A stretch of 34,241 bases of DNA from JBDSGC01 sp046594105 (GCA_046594105.1 JBKJQB010000342.1:1-34241), one strand, 5' to 3'; shown: positions 23,198 through 32,023, counted from the stretch's first letter. A program made the numbers and translations. Notes: generated by a model not told the origin, from the letters alone.

Positions 23198-23949
23198 CGG
23201 CAAAGGTTCGCGTCGACTTCGTCACCATCTTTCCGAAGATGTTTGAGCCGCTGCTCGCCGAGGGAGTGATCGCCCGCGGGGTCAAGCAGGGGCTGCTGGA
23301 TGTGCGGGTGTGGGACCTGCGGAACTTTGCCACGGACCGGCACCGCTCCACCGACGACGAAGCCTACGGCGGCGGCCCGGGGATGGTGATGCTGGCCGAG
23401 CCGGTCCTGCGATGCGTCGACGCCATCATTGCCGAAGGGAGCGCCAGCGCGGTCAGCCCGCGAATCATCATGACCACACCTCAGGGACGGGTGTTCCGGC
23501 AGTCGGTGGCCGGCGAATTGTTGGAGGCGAGGTGGCTCGTCATTCTCTGCGGGCGCTACGAGGGGTTCGACGAGCGGGTGCGGGAGACGCTGCATCCGGA
23601 TGAGATTTCCGTGGGCGATTTTGTGGTCTCCGGCGGAGAGCTCCCGGCGATGCTCATGGCCGACGCGGTCGGCAGGCTGGTCGAGGGCGTGGTCGGGAAC
23701 AGCAGTTCTGTGGAGGAGGACTCCTTCTACAGTGGGCTTCTGGACTATCCGCACTACACGCGGCCCGAGGAAGTCCGCGGTCTGAAGGTTCCGGAGATCC
23801 TGCTGTCCGGTCACCACGAAAACATCCGTCGGTGGCGTCGGGAGCAGGCTCTGCAGGCCACGCTCACCCGGCGCCCCGATCTCCTGGAGAGCGTGGTCCT
23901 GGACGACGAGGCGCGAAGCATTCTGGAGCGGCTGCCACGCGAACCTTGA
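23194..23949 (+). CDS. trmD: tRNA (guanine(37)-N1)-methyltransferase TrmD
   Basis: 251 residues, GTG start overlapping the rimM stop. N-terminal VDFVTIFPKMFEPLLAEGVI, GGGPGMVMLAEPV, and the SPOUT knot with LCGRYEGFDERV, ISVGDFVVSGGELPAMLMADAV, YTRPEEVRGLKVPEILLSGHH. It methylates N1 of G37 in tRNAs reading CNN/UGG-type codons, preventing +1 frameshifts, using SAM. The catalytic Asp is in the GDFVVSGGE/SSVEEDSF region as in other TrmD. Confidence 0.97.
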   Translation: MTAKVRVDFVTIFPKMFEPLLAEGVIARGVKQGLLDVRVWDLRNFATDRHRSTDDEAYGGGPGMVMLAEPVLRCVDAIIAEGSASAVSPRIIMTTPQGRVFRQSVAGELLEARWLVILCGRYEGFDERVRETLHPDEISVGDFVVSGGELPAMLMADAVGRLVEGVVGNSSSVEEDSFYSGLLDYPHYTRPEEVRGLKVPEILLSGHHENIRRWRREQALQATLTRRPDLLESVVLDDEARSILERLPREP

Positions 23950-24087
23950 GAAGTGGTGAAATGCTCCAGGGGGCCGCGTGGTTCTACGGCAGGCGCGGCG
24001 TCCCTCCGGTCGCTGCAACCCCTTGCAGAATCAAGCAAAATCGGCGATGCTTGCGGGCTCGCTTCTAAAGAATCAGGAAGGTTTTCC

Positions 24088-24441
24088 ATGGCTCAAGACA
24101 TCATGAAACTGGTCGAGTCTCGCGAGACTCGCGACGATATGCCCAACTTCTCCCCCGGAGATACGATCAAGGTCCACGTGAAGGTCAAGGAAGGCGACAA
24201 AGAGCGCATCCAGATCTTCCAGGGCCTTGTCATCGCCCGGAAGGGTGGCGGTGCCCGTCAGATGTTCACTGTTCGTAAGGTCTCCGGGGGGGTTGGAGTG
24301 GAGCGCATGTTCCCTCTCTTCTCGCCGACGATCGATCGCATCGAGGTGGAACGCCATGGCCGGGTCCGTCGCGCGAAGCTCTATTACCTCCGGGATCTCC
24401 GGGGCAAAGCAGCCCGTATCGAAGAGAAGCGCAAGGGCTGA
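24088..24441 (+). CDS. rplS: 50S ribosomal protein L19
   Basis: 117 residues from ATG 24088, with AGGAAGG seven bases before. PNFSPGDTIKVHVKVKEGDKERIQIFQG, VRKVSGGVGVERMFPLFSPTIDRIEV and RVRRAKLYYLRDLRGKAARI are diagnostic. The frame is open upstream to 23953, but those codons are intergenic. The 138-base gap after trmD holds the L19 ribosome binding site and no gene. Confidence 0.98.
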   Translation: MAQDIMKLVESRETRDDMPNFSPGDTIKVHVKVKEGDKERIQIFQGLVIARKGGGARQMFTVRKVSGGVGVERMFPLFSPTIDRIEVERHGRVRRAKLYYLRDLRGKAARIEEKRKG

Positions 24442-24487
24442 CAAGCCTTCTGCGAACGAGCTCGTCGTTGAGCATCTCTTCGCGGAG

Positions 24488-25144
24488 TTGGCGCGCGTCG
24501 CTGAGCTTTCGGCGATCGAGCGCCGGCTCCGCGATTTCGGTTTTCGGGCTGTGGCCGGCACGGACGAAGTGGGGCGAGGCTGTCTGGCCGGTCCGGTCGT
24601 CGCCGCATGCGTGATCCTCGAGTCGGATCCCACGCTGATGGGTGTGAACGATTCGAAACAGGTGGACGCCCACAACCGGGTGTCGGTGTGCCGAGCCATC
24701 CTTCAGCGCGCCCGTGCCGTAGCAATCGGAGTGGTTGAGGCGCACACCATCGATCAGATCAACATCCTGCAGGCGAGCAAGGTGGCCATGGCTACGGCAG
24801 TGGAAAACCTTTCGGTGCGCCCTGACATTCTGCTGCTGGACGCCGTGACCATCGAGTCGCTGGAGATGCCCCAGGTGCCTTTGATCGGGGGAGATCGTCG
24901 CAGCATTTCCATTGCTGCGGCATCAATCGTAGCGAAGGTCTATCGCGATCTGCTGATGGAGTCGTATCATGACCGCTACCCCGTGTACGATTTCCGACAC
25001 AATCGGGGCTACGGAACGGAAGGGCATCAGGCAGCATTGAGGCTCTACGGTCCGAGTCCGATTCACCGGAGATCATTCCAAGGGGTCGAGGAACCGAGAT
25101 TGCTGTTCGGGCGAGACGGAGACGATGGCGGTTCAACGCGATAA
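24488..25144 (+). CDS. rnhB: Ribonuclease HII
   Basis: Type 2 RNase H that removes ribonucleotides embedded in DNA. AGTDEVGRGCLAGPVVAACVIL carries the first catalytic Asp-Glu, VNDSKQ follows, and LLLDAVTI carries the next Asp; SIAAASIVAKVYRD is the conserved helix. The start is uncertain. TTG 24488 gives a normal N-terminus (218 residues); the next upstream start in frame, ATG 24356, would overlap rplS by 86 bases. The 3' end overlaps the TPR gene by 20 bases, suggesting coupling. Confidence 0.92.
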   Translation: MARVAELSAIERRLRDFGFRAVAGTDEVGRGCLAGPVVAACVILESDPTLMGVNDSKQVDAHNRVSVCRAILQRARAVAIGVVEAHTIDQINILQASKVAMATAVENLSVRPDILLLDAVTIESLEMPQVPLIGGDRRSISIAAASIVAKVYRDLLMESYHDRYPVYDFRHNRGYGTEGHQAALRLYGPSPIHRRSFQGVEEPRLLFGRDGDDGGSTR

Positions 25145-28100
25145 GGTCATTGCCAGCGCAGAGAAGCTGGTCGCGAAGGGAAAGATCGAGCCGGCGATCA
25201 AAGAATACGAACGCCTGCTCGAAGACAACCCGAACGACGTCAACACGCTCAATCGCATCGGCGATCTCTGGGTCCGCATCAACCGGAACGACGAGGCCGT
25301 CAAGGTCTTCGGCAAGATCGCCGACCATTACTCGCGCGATGGCTTCTTCCTCAAAGCCATCGCCATCTACAAGAAGATCAACAAGCTCGATCCCTCCAAG
25401 CTGGAGATCTACGCGAAGCTCGCCGATCTTTACGCCAAGCAGGGACTGGCCATGGAGGCCAAGAGCCAGTATCAGGTTCTGGCCGATTACTACCTGAAGC
25501 ACGGCGATCCCGGAAACGCGCTGTCGATCTACCGGAAGATCTCCGAGCTCGATCCGAACTCCATCAACGTTCACGTCAAGCTGGCCGATCTCTACTCGCA
25601 GAATAACCAGACCAAGGAAGCGCTGAACGAGTACGACCGTGTCGGACGCATGCTGCTCAAACGGGGCATGCTCGATGAGGCGGTGCAGGTCTTCAAGAAA
25701 GCGCTGAAGATCGATGCCTCCAACGTCGATCTGGTGGACTCGCTGGTCACCGCGCTGCTGGAAGCGAAAGATTACGAAAACGCCCAGCAGATCGTAGAGA
25801 CCGCCCTCGGCGCCAACAAGAACAACCCCCGGCTTTTGTCGATGTGGGCTCGCGTCCTCATGGGCAAGGGCGACGTGAACTCCGCCCGTTCCGCTCTGGA
25901 AAAGGGTCTGGCCGCCGATCCGAACGACGTCTCCATCCGGGAGACGCTGGCCGACCTGTCGCTCAAGCAGAACCAGCCTGATCGAGCGCTGGAGATGATC
26001 CAGCCTCTGGTCGAGAAAGCCGTGCAGCGGGGAGAGCGCGGGGCTGCGGTAGAAATGATGAACCGGATCCTTCGTGTGGACTCCGGTCACGCGCCGACGC
26101 TGGAGCGCCTGGTGCAGATCTACACGAAGCTGAACGAGGAGACCAACATCCTGGCGTCCATGAACAGCCTGGCCGAGGCGCACATCGCCAGGGGTTCCTA
26201 CGATCAGGCGTCGAAGGTCCTGGAGAGTCTGATCCAGCGCGAACCGCAGAACGCGCAGCACCGGAACAAGCTCGCCTTCGTGAAATCGCAGATGGGAGGG
26301 GGCGACAGCGCTCCCGCCCGCCCCAGGCAGGCCGATGTTCCCGCACACATTCCTGTCGCGGAAGTTCCCTCCGTCGAGAAATTCGACGATGGCGCGATGT
26401 CGATCGATCTCGATTCCTCAGGCCCCATCGATCTCGACCTGAGCGCCGACTTCTCCAGTCCTGCCCCTCCCGCCCCACCTCCGCGCATGGAGACGGCGGC
26501 CGATCCGGACGAGCGGAACGAAGACCTCGACTTCATCACCGAGCACCTGACCGAGGCGGAGGTCTTCGCGAAGTACGGTCTGGCCGAGAAAGCCATCGAG
26601 CATCTTCGCGCGGTCGTCGAGCGGGCCCCGAAGCATCTGCCCGGGCACGACAAGCTGTTTCGCATTCTCCTGGACGAGGGAGAGGTTGACGCAGCGCGTA
26701 CGGCGGCCAGTCAGTACGTCGCGCTGCTGCACGACATCGACGACACAGCCACCATCGATGCCGTACGGAACGAATTCACAAGTCGGGGACACTCCTTCGG
26801 ACCTCCGAAGAGCGCTCGCGCCGCAACGCCAACGGTCGAGCGTGCCGCTCCGCCGCACGTCGTCGCGCCCGCGCCGCCTGCAGACGACGAGATCAGCTTC
26901 GACCTCGAATCGCCGGAAGCTCTGGAGCTCGAAGACGAGCCCGCGGGAATCGAGATGGAGCTCGAGGCGGAGCCGGTCGCGTTGCCGGAGCCGTCTCTTT
27001 CGTTTGATGAGTTAGCGAGCGACGAAAACTCCCTCTCCTTCGACGATGCACCACTTTCGTTCGAGGAGACGGAAACCGCGGTCTCTCTGGACTCGATCCC
27101 CGTCGAACCTGAGCCCGAGCCGGTGGTAGAGGAAGAGGCCGTCCCCACCACGCTGGAACTGGAGCCGGACGATGAGCTCAACTTTGGCGACACGCTGAAC
27201 GAGGCCCCGGCCGCGGAGGAACCGTTCTTCGGCGTCGAAGCGGACGTCGAAGCTGCCAAGGAGCCGGAGACCCTCACGCAGGAAGCGGTAGGCGAGATCG
27301 ATTTCTACATCGAGCAGGAACTTTTCGATGAAGCGCGAACGAAACTCAATGCCCTCACGGAACGCTTCCCCAACCAGCCCGACCTGATCAAGCGGCGACG
27401 ACGCCTCGATGCTGCGGCTGCCGCCGCGTCTGCCATCGCCGCCGCCGCAATCCCCGCCCCTTCGCGATCGGCGCTCAAGCCGGCCGCTGCGGTTCCCTCG
27501 CCAGCGGCGCCCAAGGCAGTCCCACCGAAGCCGGCGCCGGCAAAGGTAGCGCCGGCAAAACCAGCGCCTCCTCCGCCGCCGGTCACGCTGTCCCGAGACG
27601 AAATCGAGAACGAGCTGCTGGGCGCCTTGCCCGATGACGACGACGACGTCATCCCCATCCCGCCACCACCTCCCGCGGCATCGACTGTTCCGCCACCTCC
27701 GCTGCCGCAGGTGCAGGAGGAGAATCTCTTCGCGGATGAAGACAACTTCTTCGATCTCGCCGCCGAGCTCGAGTCGGAGATGGAGGAAGACTCCGAGCAG
27801 ATCTCTCTCTCCGAGGAAGAACAGTCGCTCGAGGAGATTTTCAAAGAGTTTAAGAAAGGCGTCGAACAACAGCTCGACTCCGAAGACTACGACACCCACT
27901 ACAACCTCGGGATTGCCTACAAAGAGATGGGCCTCATCGATGAGGCCATCGGCGAGTTCCAGCTCGCATCAAAAGACGCCAAGCGCGCCGTCGAGTGTGC
28001 CTCCATGCTCGGTCTGTGTTTTCTGGAGAAGGGCATGCCGCAGCTGGCCATCAAGTGGTACCGCAAGGGACTGGAAATGCCGGAGATCACCGAAGACGAG

Positions 28101-28253
28101 CACGTGGGTCTTCTCTATGATCTCGGTTCAGCACACATGGAAGTCGGCGATACTGACAACGCGCAGAAAGCGTTCATGGAGGTGTACGGCATGAACAGCA
28201 ACTACCGCGACATCGTCAGCCGCATCAAGCAACTGGAAGACGCTCGCAAGTAA
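25125..28253 (+). CDS. Large TPR protein with long disordered acidic/proline-rich middle
   Basis: 1042 residues, no signal peptide. About residues 1-400 are consecutive TPR units (IEPAIKEYERLLEDNPND, LKAIAIYKKINKLDPSK, GNALSIYRKISELDPNS, LDEAVQVFKKALKIDASN and others). Residues about 400-480 are acidic and Pro-rich (IDLDSSGPIDLDLSADFSS). A short helical segment (about 485-550) is followed by long low-complexity Glu/Pro/Ala stretches. A second helical insertion lies at about 715-760, then PKPAPAKVAPAKPAPPPPP, and a final TPR pair (about 925-1040, YNLGIAYKEMGLIDEAIGEF). It overlaps rnhB by 20 bases, so it is expressed with the translation operon. It is a scaffold protein of unknown role. The alternation of folded TPR and disordered linkers suggests multi-partner assembly. 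Confidence 0.88.
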   Translation: MAVQRDKVIASAEKLVAKGKIEPAIKEYERLLEDNPNDVNTLNRIGDLWVRINRNDEAVKVFGKIADHYSRDGFFLKAIAIYKKINKLDPSKLEIYAKLADLYAKQGLAMEAKSQYQVLADYYLKHGDPGNALSIYRKISELDPNSINVHVKLADLYSQNNQTKEALNEYDRVGRMLLKRGMLDEAVQVFKKALKIDASNVDLVDSLVTALLEAKDYENAQQIVETALGANKNNPRLLSMWARVLMGKGDVNSARSALEKGLAADPNDVSIRETLADLSLKQNQPDRALEMIQPLVEKAVQRGERGAAVEMMNRILRVDSGHAPTLERLVQIYTKLNEETNILASMNSLAEAHIARGSYDQASKVLESLIQREPQNAQHRNKLAFVKSQMGGGDSAPARPRQADVPAHIPVAEVPSVEKFDDGAMSIDLDSSGPIDLDLSADFSSPAPPAPPPRMETAADPDERNEDLDFITEHLTEAEVFAKYGLAEKAIEHLRAVVERAPKHLPGHDKLFRILLDEGEVDAARTAASQYVALLHDIDDTATIDAVRNEFTSRGHSFGPPKSARAATPTVERAAPPHVVAPAPPADDEISFDLESPEALELEDEPAGIEMELEAEPVALPEPSLSFDELASDENSLSFDDAPLSFEETETAVSLDSIPVEPEPEPVVEEEAVPTTLELEPDDELNFGDTLNEAPAAEEPFFGVEADVEAAKEPETLTQEAVGEIDFYIEQELFDEARTKLNALTERFPNQPDLIKRRRRLDAAAAAASAIAAAAIPAPSRSALKPAAAVPSPAAPKAVPPKPAPAKVAPAKPAPPPPPVTLSRDEIENELLGALPDDDDDVIPIPPPPPAASTVPPPPLPQVQEENLFADEDNFFDLAAELESEMEEDSEQISLSEEEQSLEEIFKEFKKGVEQQLDSEDYDTHYNLGIAYKEMGLIDEAIGEFQLASKDAKRAVECASMLGLCFLEKGMPQLAIKWYRKGLEMPEITEDEHVGLLYDLGSAHMEVGDTDNAQKAFMEVYGMNSNYRDIVSRIKQLEDARK

Positions 28254-28273
28254 CAGACGAGGGCCAGCCATCC

Positions 28274-28762
28274 ATGAAACCGGCGATCGAATCGGTGCTG
28301 CGGTTCATCAATCTCACAACGTCCGGTCTGCTCGCCGGGTCTCTCGGATTCGGGGGCGCCCCGCTGGTTCCCGGTTGGAAGGAAGAGCTTCCCCGCGAGC
28401 GCATGCGCGTACTGGAGGCTTTGAAGAGTCTCGACTTCTTCAACGCCATCGGTCCGGTGGCCCTCGGGAGCGCCGTGACCCTTGCCGTGGCCGGCAGTCG
28501 TTCCACGCGCTTTCACCGGGCTCTGGACACTGCCGCCGCCGTCAGTCTGGCGGGAGTCCTCGCTGCGACGGTGATGGGTACGGTGCCCATCAATCGCCGG
28601 CTGGACGCAAAGGCGGCCACGGACTACGCAAGCGACGACTCGCAGTTGCTGGCTCGCACCTGGAGCCGGGCGCACGCCGTGCGGACCACGCTCGGTCTGA
28701 GCGCGTTTTTTTTAGCGGTCGCTTCCAACCTGGCGCCCCGAACCTCCCGCGCCGGAGCCTGA
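28274..28762 (+). CDS. DUF1772 family membrane protein
   Basis: 162 residues with four hydrophobic segments. VPINRRLDAKAATDY followed by WSRAHAVRTTLGLSAFFLAV is the DUF1772 (anthrone oxygenase-like) pattern with the conserved Asn-Arg and Trp-His-Arg. Family members are small integral membrane proteins of mostly unknown function. It follows the TPR gene after 20 bases and converges on thiL. The 105-base convergent gap (28763-28867) holds only a small GGGCCC-CAAC-GGGCC hairpin. Confidence 0.72.
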   Translation: MKPAIESVLRFINLTTSGLLAGSLGFGGAPLVPGWKEELPRERMRVLEALKSLDFFNAIGPVALGSAVTLAVAGSRSTRFHRALDTAAAVSLAGVLAATVMGTVPINRRLDAKAATDYASDDSQLLARTWSRAHAVRTTLGLSAFFLAVASNLAPRTSRAGA

Positions 28763-28867
28763 CAAAAGACGCTCTGCGTTTCGGAGCAGGGCCCCAACGG
28801 GCCGCACTCCCGGTATCTCTGCCGGCGGATACGCGAAGCAGTGCCGACGCGTCCCTCGAACTCTCGA

Positions 28868-29836
28868 TCACGTTGCGAAGTGATCGAAACCCCGCGCTTC
28901 CAGCACCTGGCCATCGAGCCGCACACCGGGCTCGTCGACCATGCGCCCGATCGCATACACCGGCCGCTTCAGACGGCTGCTCAATTCCGATTCCCGCATC
29001 GTCGATGTGAACAGCAGCGCGTACTCCTCGCCTCCATGCAGCACCGCATCAACGGGATGGATCCCCAGCTTGCCGCCGGCGGCGAGCAGGTCCGGGAAAA
29101 TCGGCAACCTCGCTTTCTCGATGTCTGCGCCCACTCCTGACGCTTCGCACAAGCGTGCGAGATCAGAGGAAAGCCCGTCGGAGACATCGATGCAGGAGGT
29201 TGTGCTCTCCAGGCGCGCGAGCTCCAGCCCGAGGGCAATCTCCGGCTCCGGATCGAGATGACGCCGGATCGCCGCCGAGGCGAACTCGCGCAGGGCGTAG
29301 GGCGCAGAAGCATCCTGCGGCTCGCCGCCGGCGGTCCAACCGTGCTGCAGCAGGTGAAGCCCCGCGGCTGATGCGCCGATGGGGCGGCTGAGGTAGATGC
29401 GATCGCCACGCTGAGCGCCGCTGCGCAACAGGGCGCGACCCTGAACGTGACCGAACGCCGCGATCGACACGATCAATTTGTCGGAGCGAGAAAGGTCGCC
29501 GCCCACCAGGTCAAAGGTAAACCTGCGTGCAGCATCGGCCAGGGAAACCAGGAAGCGATCGAGATCGGGCTCGATCCACGGCGGGAGTCCGAGGGCCACC
29601 AATCCGAATGAGGGGAGCGCACCCATGGCGGCGAGGTCCGACAGGTTCACAGCCAGACTCTTCCGCGCGATGAACTCGACTGGTGTTGACCGCGTGAAGT
29701 CGACGTCCTCGATCAGCAGGTCTGTGGTGGCTACCTGCTCGCCGACGATCGCCGCGTCGTCGCCGATGCCGACCACTGCGCGGTCCTGCGGGAACAGTTC
29801 ACGGATTCGGGCGACGATTGCGCGTTCGTTCTTCAT
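28868..29836 (-). CDS. thiL: Thiamine-monophosphate kinase
   Basis: 322 residues from ATG 29836; the longer open frame (to 30028) runs through truA and is not family sequence. It phosphorylates thiamine monophosphate to thiamine pyrophosphate. VVGIGDDAAIV, LLIEDVDFTRSTP, SLAVNLSDLAAMGALP, LVGGDLSRSDKLIVSI and CIDVSDGLSSDLARL are the ATP/Mg-binding motifs of the ThiL/PurM-like fold. The start overlaps the truA 3' end by 38 bases, indicating translational coupling. Confidence 0.95.
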   Translation of the reverse strand: MKNERAIVARIRELFPQDRAVVGIGDDAAIVGEQVATTDLLIEDVDFTRSTPVEFIARKSLAVNLSDLAAMGALPSFGLVALGLPPWIEPDLDRFLVSLADAARRFTFDLVGGDLSRSDKLIVSIAAFGHVQGRALLRSGAQRGDRIYLSRPIGASAAGLHLLQHGWTAGGEPQDASAPYALREFASAAIRRHLDPEPEIALGLELARLESTTSCIDVSDGLSSDLARLCEASGVGADIEKARLPIFPDLLAAGGKLGIHPVDAVLHGGEEYALLFTSTMRESELSSRLKRPVYAIGRMVDEPGVRLDGQVLEARGFDHFAT

Positions 29837-30632
29837 TGGCTCGGCTCGCCGCGAATGGATGGACTGGCACGATCGGCAGCAGTTCCCGCGCGAAGCGTTC
29901 CTTGCCGTAGGTGATCGATTCCAGAAAGAGTCCGGATGGCGGGGCAGTGGGCTGGAAGGGCTCTGCGTCCGGGTGCAGTCGCTCGGCGAGGTCGCTTGCG
30001 TCGCCGTTGCCCCGTCCGATCTCCACAAGGAAGGCCATGATCTTGCGCACCATTTTCCAGAGAAAGTGCGAGGCCTCGATGCGCACCAGGATCAGGTCGC
30101 CGGCCACCACGCTCTCGCAGCGCTCCACGACCACGATGCGCGACTCGTCCTCCTTCAAGCGCTTGTCGGAGAAGGCGCTGAAGTCATGGCGCCCAGCGAG
30201 GACCGCGGCGGCAGACTGGATGGCCTGTGCGTCGAGCCGGTCCTTGATCCACCACACGAACGGCTTGGCGAAGGCGGTGCGCCGGGTAGCGATCTGGTAG
30301 AGATACGTTCTACTGGTGGCGTCATGCCGCGCATGAAAGCGATCGTCAGCGCGCGCGATGGCCAGCACGGCGATGTCGTGGGGCAGAAGATCATTCATCT
30401 TCCGCTGCAACTGCAACGGATCCGTTGCCCGGTGGGTGCGCAGATGGGCCACCTGCCCGGTGGCATGCACGCCGGCATCCGTCCGTCCCGCGCCGCCGAT
30501 GTCCACCTCACCCAGCACATCCTCGGCAGCGCGCAGCAGATGTCCCTGGATGGTCTTCGGCGTGTTGCCCTGGGCCTGCCACCCGGAGTAGCGCGTGCCT
30601 TCGTATTCGATGGTCAGTTTGTAGGTCGGCAT
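29799..30632 (-). CDS. truA: tRNA pseudouridine(38-40) synthase TruA
   Basis: 277 residues. MPTYKLTIEYEGTRYSGWQAQ, the catalytic Asp in GGAGRTDAGVHATGQVAH, and FHARHDATSRTYLYQI, then ASHFLWKMVRKIMAFLVEIG are TruA signatures. It modifies uridines 38-40 in the anticodon stem-loop. The C-terminus carries a 30-residue nonconserved basic tail (NEERTRNRRPNP). Its promoter must lie in the repeat-filled 337-base gap upstream, which also serves the divergent DUF971 gene. Confidence 0.95.
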   Translation of the reverse strand: MPTYKLTIEYEGTRYSGWQAQGNTPKTIQGHLLRAAEDVLGEVDIGGAGRTDAGVHATGQVAHLRTHRATDPLQLQRKMNDLLPHDIAVLAIARADDRFHARHDATSRTYLYQIATRRTAFAKPFVWWIKDRLDAQAIQSAAAVLAGRHDFSAFSDKRLKEDESRIVVVERCESVVAGDLILVRIEASHFLWKMVRKIMAFLVEIGRGNGDASDLAERLHPDAEPFQPTAPPSGLFLESITYGKERFARELLPIVPVHPFAASRANEERTRNRRPNP

Positions 30633-30656
30633 GTAGGTCGGCGTTAGCGTCGCAGT

Positions 30657-30851
30657 CTAGCCCGCATTTCTCACACCCATCCTGCTGCAGACGCGGAAAC
30701 TGGCTCGTCTGCCTTCGTTGCGCTGAGTTGCGCTCTGAATCGCTCCTCGACGTACCGTCCAGTACGCCGTCGTCACGCTTCCTTCGCGCGCCTCGCATCC
30801 GAGCCACTTTGCTCGCCCTCGCGACGGACGGGTGTGAGAAATGCGGGCTAG
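30657..30851. mobile_element. MITE-like element with 22-bp perfect terminal inverted repeats and CTAG ends
   Basis: Left terminus 30657-30678 (CTAG + cccgcatttctcacaccc) and right terminus 30830-30851 are exact reverse complements over 22 bases. The interior (about 150 bp) is an imperfect palindrome with a central CGTAC...GTACG hairpin and contains no ORF. Both ends are CTAG. It looks like a nonautonomous (MITE-type) insertion. The termini remind me of IS1380-type ends, from memory and uncertain. It sits directly against repeat copy D, sharing the CTAG at 30848-30851. It fills most of the 337-base gap between truA and the DUF971 gene. Confidence 0.85.
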
Positions 30852-30928
30852 GAGCCTGCGCGGCAGAAAGTCTTGGAGCGCGATCCTGGCGTAGCCTTGG
30901 GCAACCAGCGCGGCCGGCCGTGCCGGCC
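30848..30928 (+). repeat. Interspersed ~83-bp repeat, copy D
   Basis: This copy has the same body as copies A and B, with several substitutions, and ends in the GCCGGC-CGT-GCCGGC hairpin. The left CTAG is shared with the MITE-like element. The right edge reads ggccgagg, so CTAG has decayed there. It lies 42 bases upstream of the DUF971 start. Confidence 0.85.
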
Positions 30929-30969
30929 GAGGCTCTCAGCGGAAGTGCCGTGCTAGTCTCGCCTCCCCG

Positions 30970-31332
30970 ATGCCCGCTCCCAGAACCTGGCAGACCCTTG
31001 GCGACACCTTCGTGGTGGTCTGGGACGACGGCCATGAATCCTACTACCCGCTGGAGGGACTGCGCCGGGCCTGCCCCTGCGCAGGTTGCTCCGGCGAGCC
31101 GGATCTTTTCGGCCGCACCGCTCTGGGGCCGGCCCCCCGCTACACCGCGCTCTCCTTCCAGCTGCGCAACGCAGTGCAGGTCGGCAACTACGCCATTCAA
31201 CCGAACTGGATGGATGGCCACGAGCATGGGATGTGGACTTACGATCGCCTGCGCGACCTGTGCTCCTGCGATCTCTGCCAGGCCTCGCACCGCGCGGAGC
31301 CGGCCATTGATGAGACGCGGGAGACGCTATGA
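30970..31332 (+). CDS. DUF971 family protein
   Basis: 120 residues. VVVWDDGHESYYPLEGLRRACPCAGC, NAVQVGNYAIQPNWMDGHEHGMWTYDRLRDLC match the DUF971 / gamma-butyrobetaine hydroxylase-like N-terminal domain. Two Cys clusters, CPCAGC and CSCDLC, could bind zinc or an Fe-S cluster. DUF971 is sometimes fused to or beside Mrp/ApbC Fe-S carriers; none is present here. The stop overlaps the next start as ATGA. Confidence 0.85.
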   Translation: MPAPRTWQTLGDTFVVVWDDGHESYYPLEGLRRACPCAGCSGEPDLFGRTALGPAPRYTALSFQLRNAVQVGNYAIQPNWMDGHEHGMWTYDRLRDLCSCDLCQASHRAEPAIDETRETL

Positions 31333-31889
31333 ATGAAAGGCTGAAGGCGGCGCCAGCGATCAGCAAGAGCCGGCTGGAGTTTCTCTTCGACGGCGTCTTT
31401 GCCATCGCCATGACTCTCCTCGTCCTCGAACTGAAGGTGCCCGAGCTGGTCCATCGAAACTCGGTCGAAGAGATGGCGCGAGCGCTTGGCCATCACGCGC
31501 CCATCTTCGTGAGCTACCTGATCAGCTTCATCGTGCTCGGGATCTTCTGGTACCGGCACAACCAGCACTATCACCACTTTCGCGTCATCACGCGAGCCAT
31601 GCTGGTCCTTCACTTTGTTCAGCTTGCCGCCGCGGCGTTCTTCCCTTTTTGCGCCGCCCTGCTGGGGCGCTATCCCACCAACTCGATGTCGCTGGTGGTC
31701 TACCTCGGCTGCGTGCTGGTGTACGCTTTTGCCTCGCTGGGGAACTGGCTGATTGCTGGACGGACCGGATCTCTTGGTCCCGAAATCACGCCGGAAGAGT
31801 TTCTGCGCGCTCGCAAGAGATTGTTCCTCTGGTGTCTAGTGGTCACGGCGTTCTTGACGCTCTATCTCGCGAAAGTTCTGGCAGTTTAG
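31329..31889 (+). CDS. TMEM175-family (DUF1211) ion channel
   Basis: 186 residues with about six hydrophobic segments. The N-terminal RLEFLFDGVFAIAMTLLVLEL is the TMEM175 selectivity-filter helix; most bacterial members have FSDGVFAIA, here the residue before Asp is Phe, not Ser. GIFWYRHNQHYHHF is the second conserved element. Bacterial TMEM175 are weakly selective potassium channels. ATGA overlap with the DUF971 gene. Confidence 0.85.
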   Translation: MNERLKAAPAISKSRLEFLFDGVFAIAMTLLVLELKVPELVHRNSVEEMARALGHHAPIFVSYLISFIVLGIFWYRHNQHYHHFRVITRAMLVLHFVQLAAAAFFPFCAALLGRYPTNSMSLVVYLGCVLVYAFASLGNWLIAGRTGSLGPEITPEEFLRARKRLFLWCLVVTAFLTLYLAKVLAV

Positions 31890-32023
31890 GGGCTGTCCAA
31901 TGTCGCAGGACTGCTGAGAGTGAAGTCGTCCAGGAGCCTGTCCTCGGGAGCTAGGGAAACAGCGCGATGAGCCGATGAGTGGGCGATGAACGTGCGCTAC
32001 GTGGTTCTTCTGAGCGGAGCGAA

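Noticed and set aside
24792..26348. 518-codon minus-strand frame opposite rnhB and the TPR gene
   Set aside because: Shadow of the TPR repeats, giving pseudo-repeats in the antisense frame; no family similarity.
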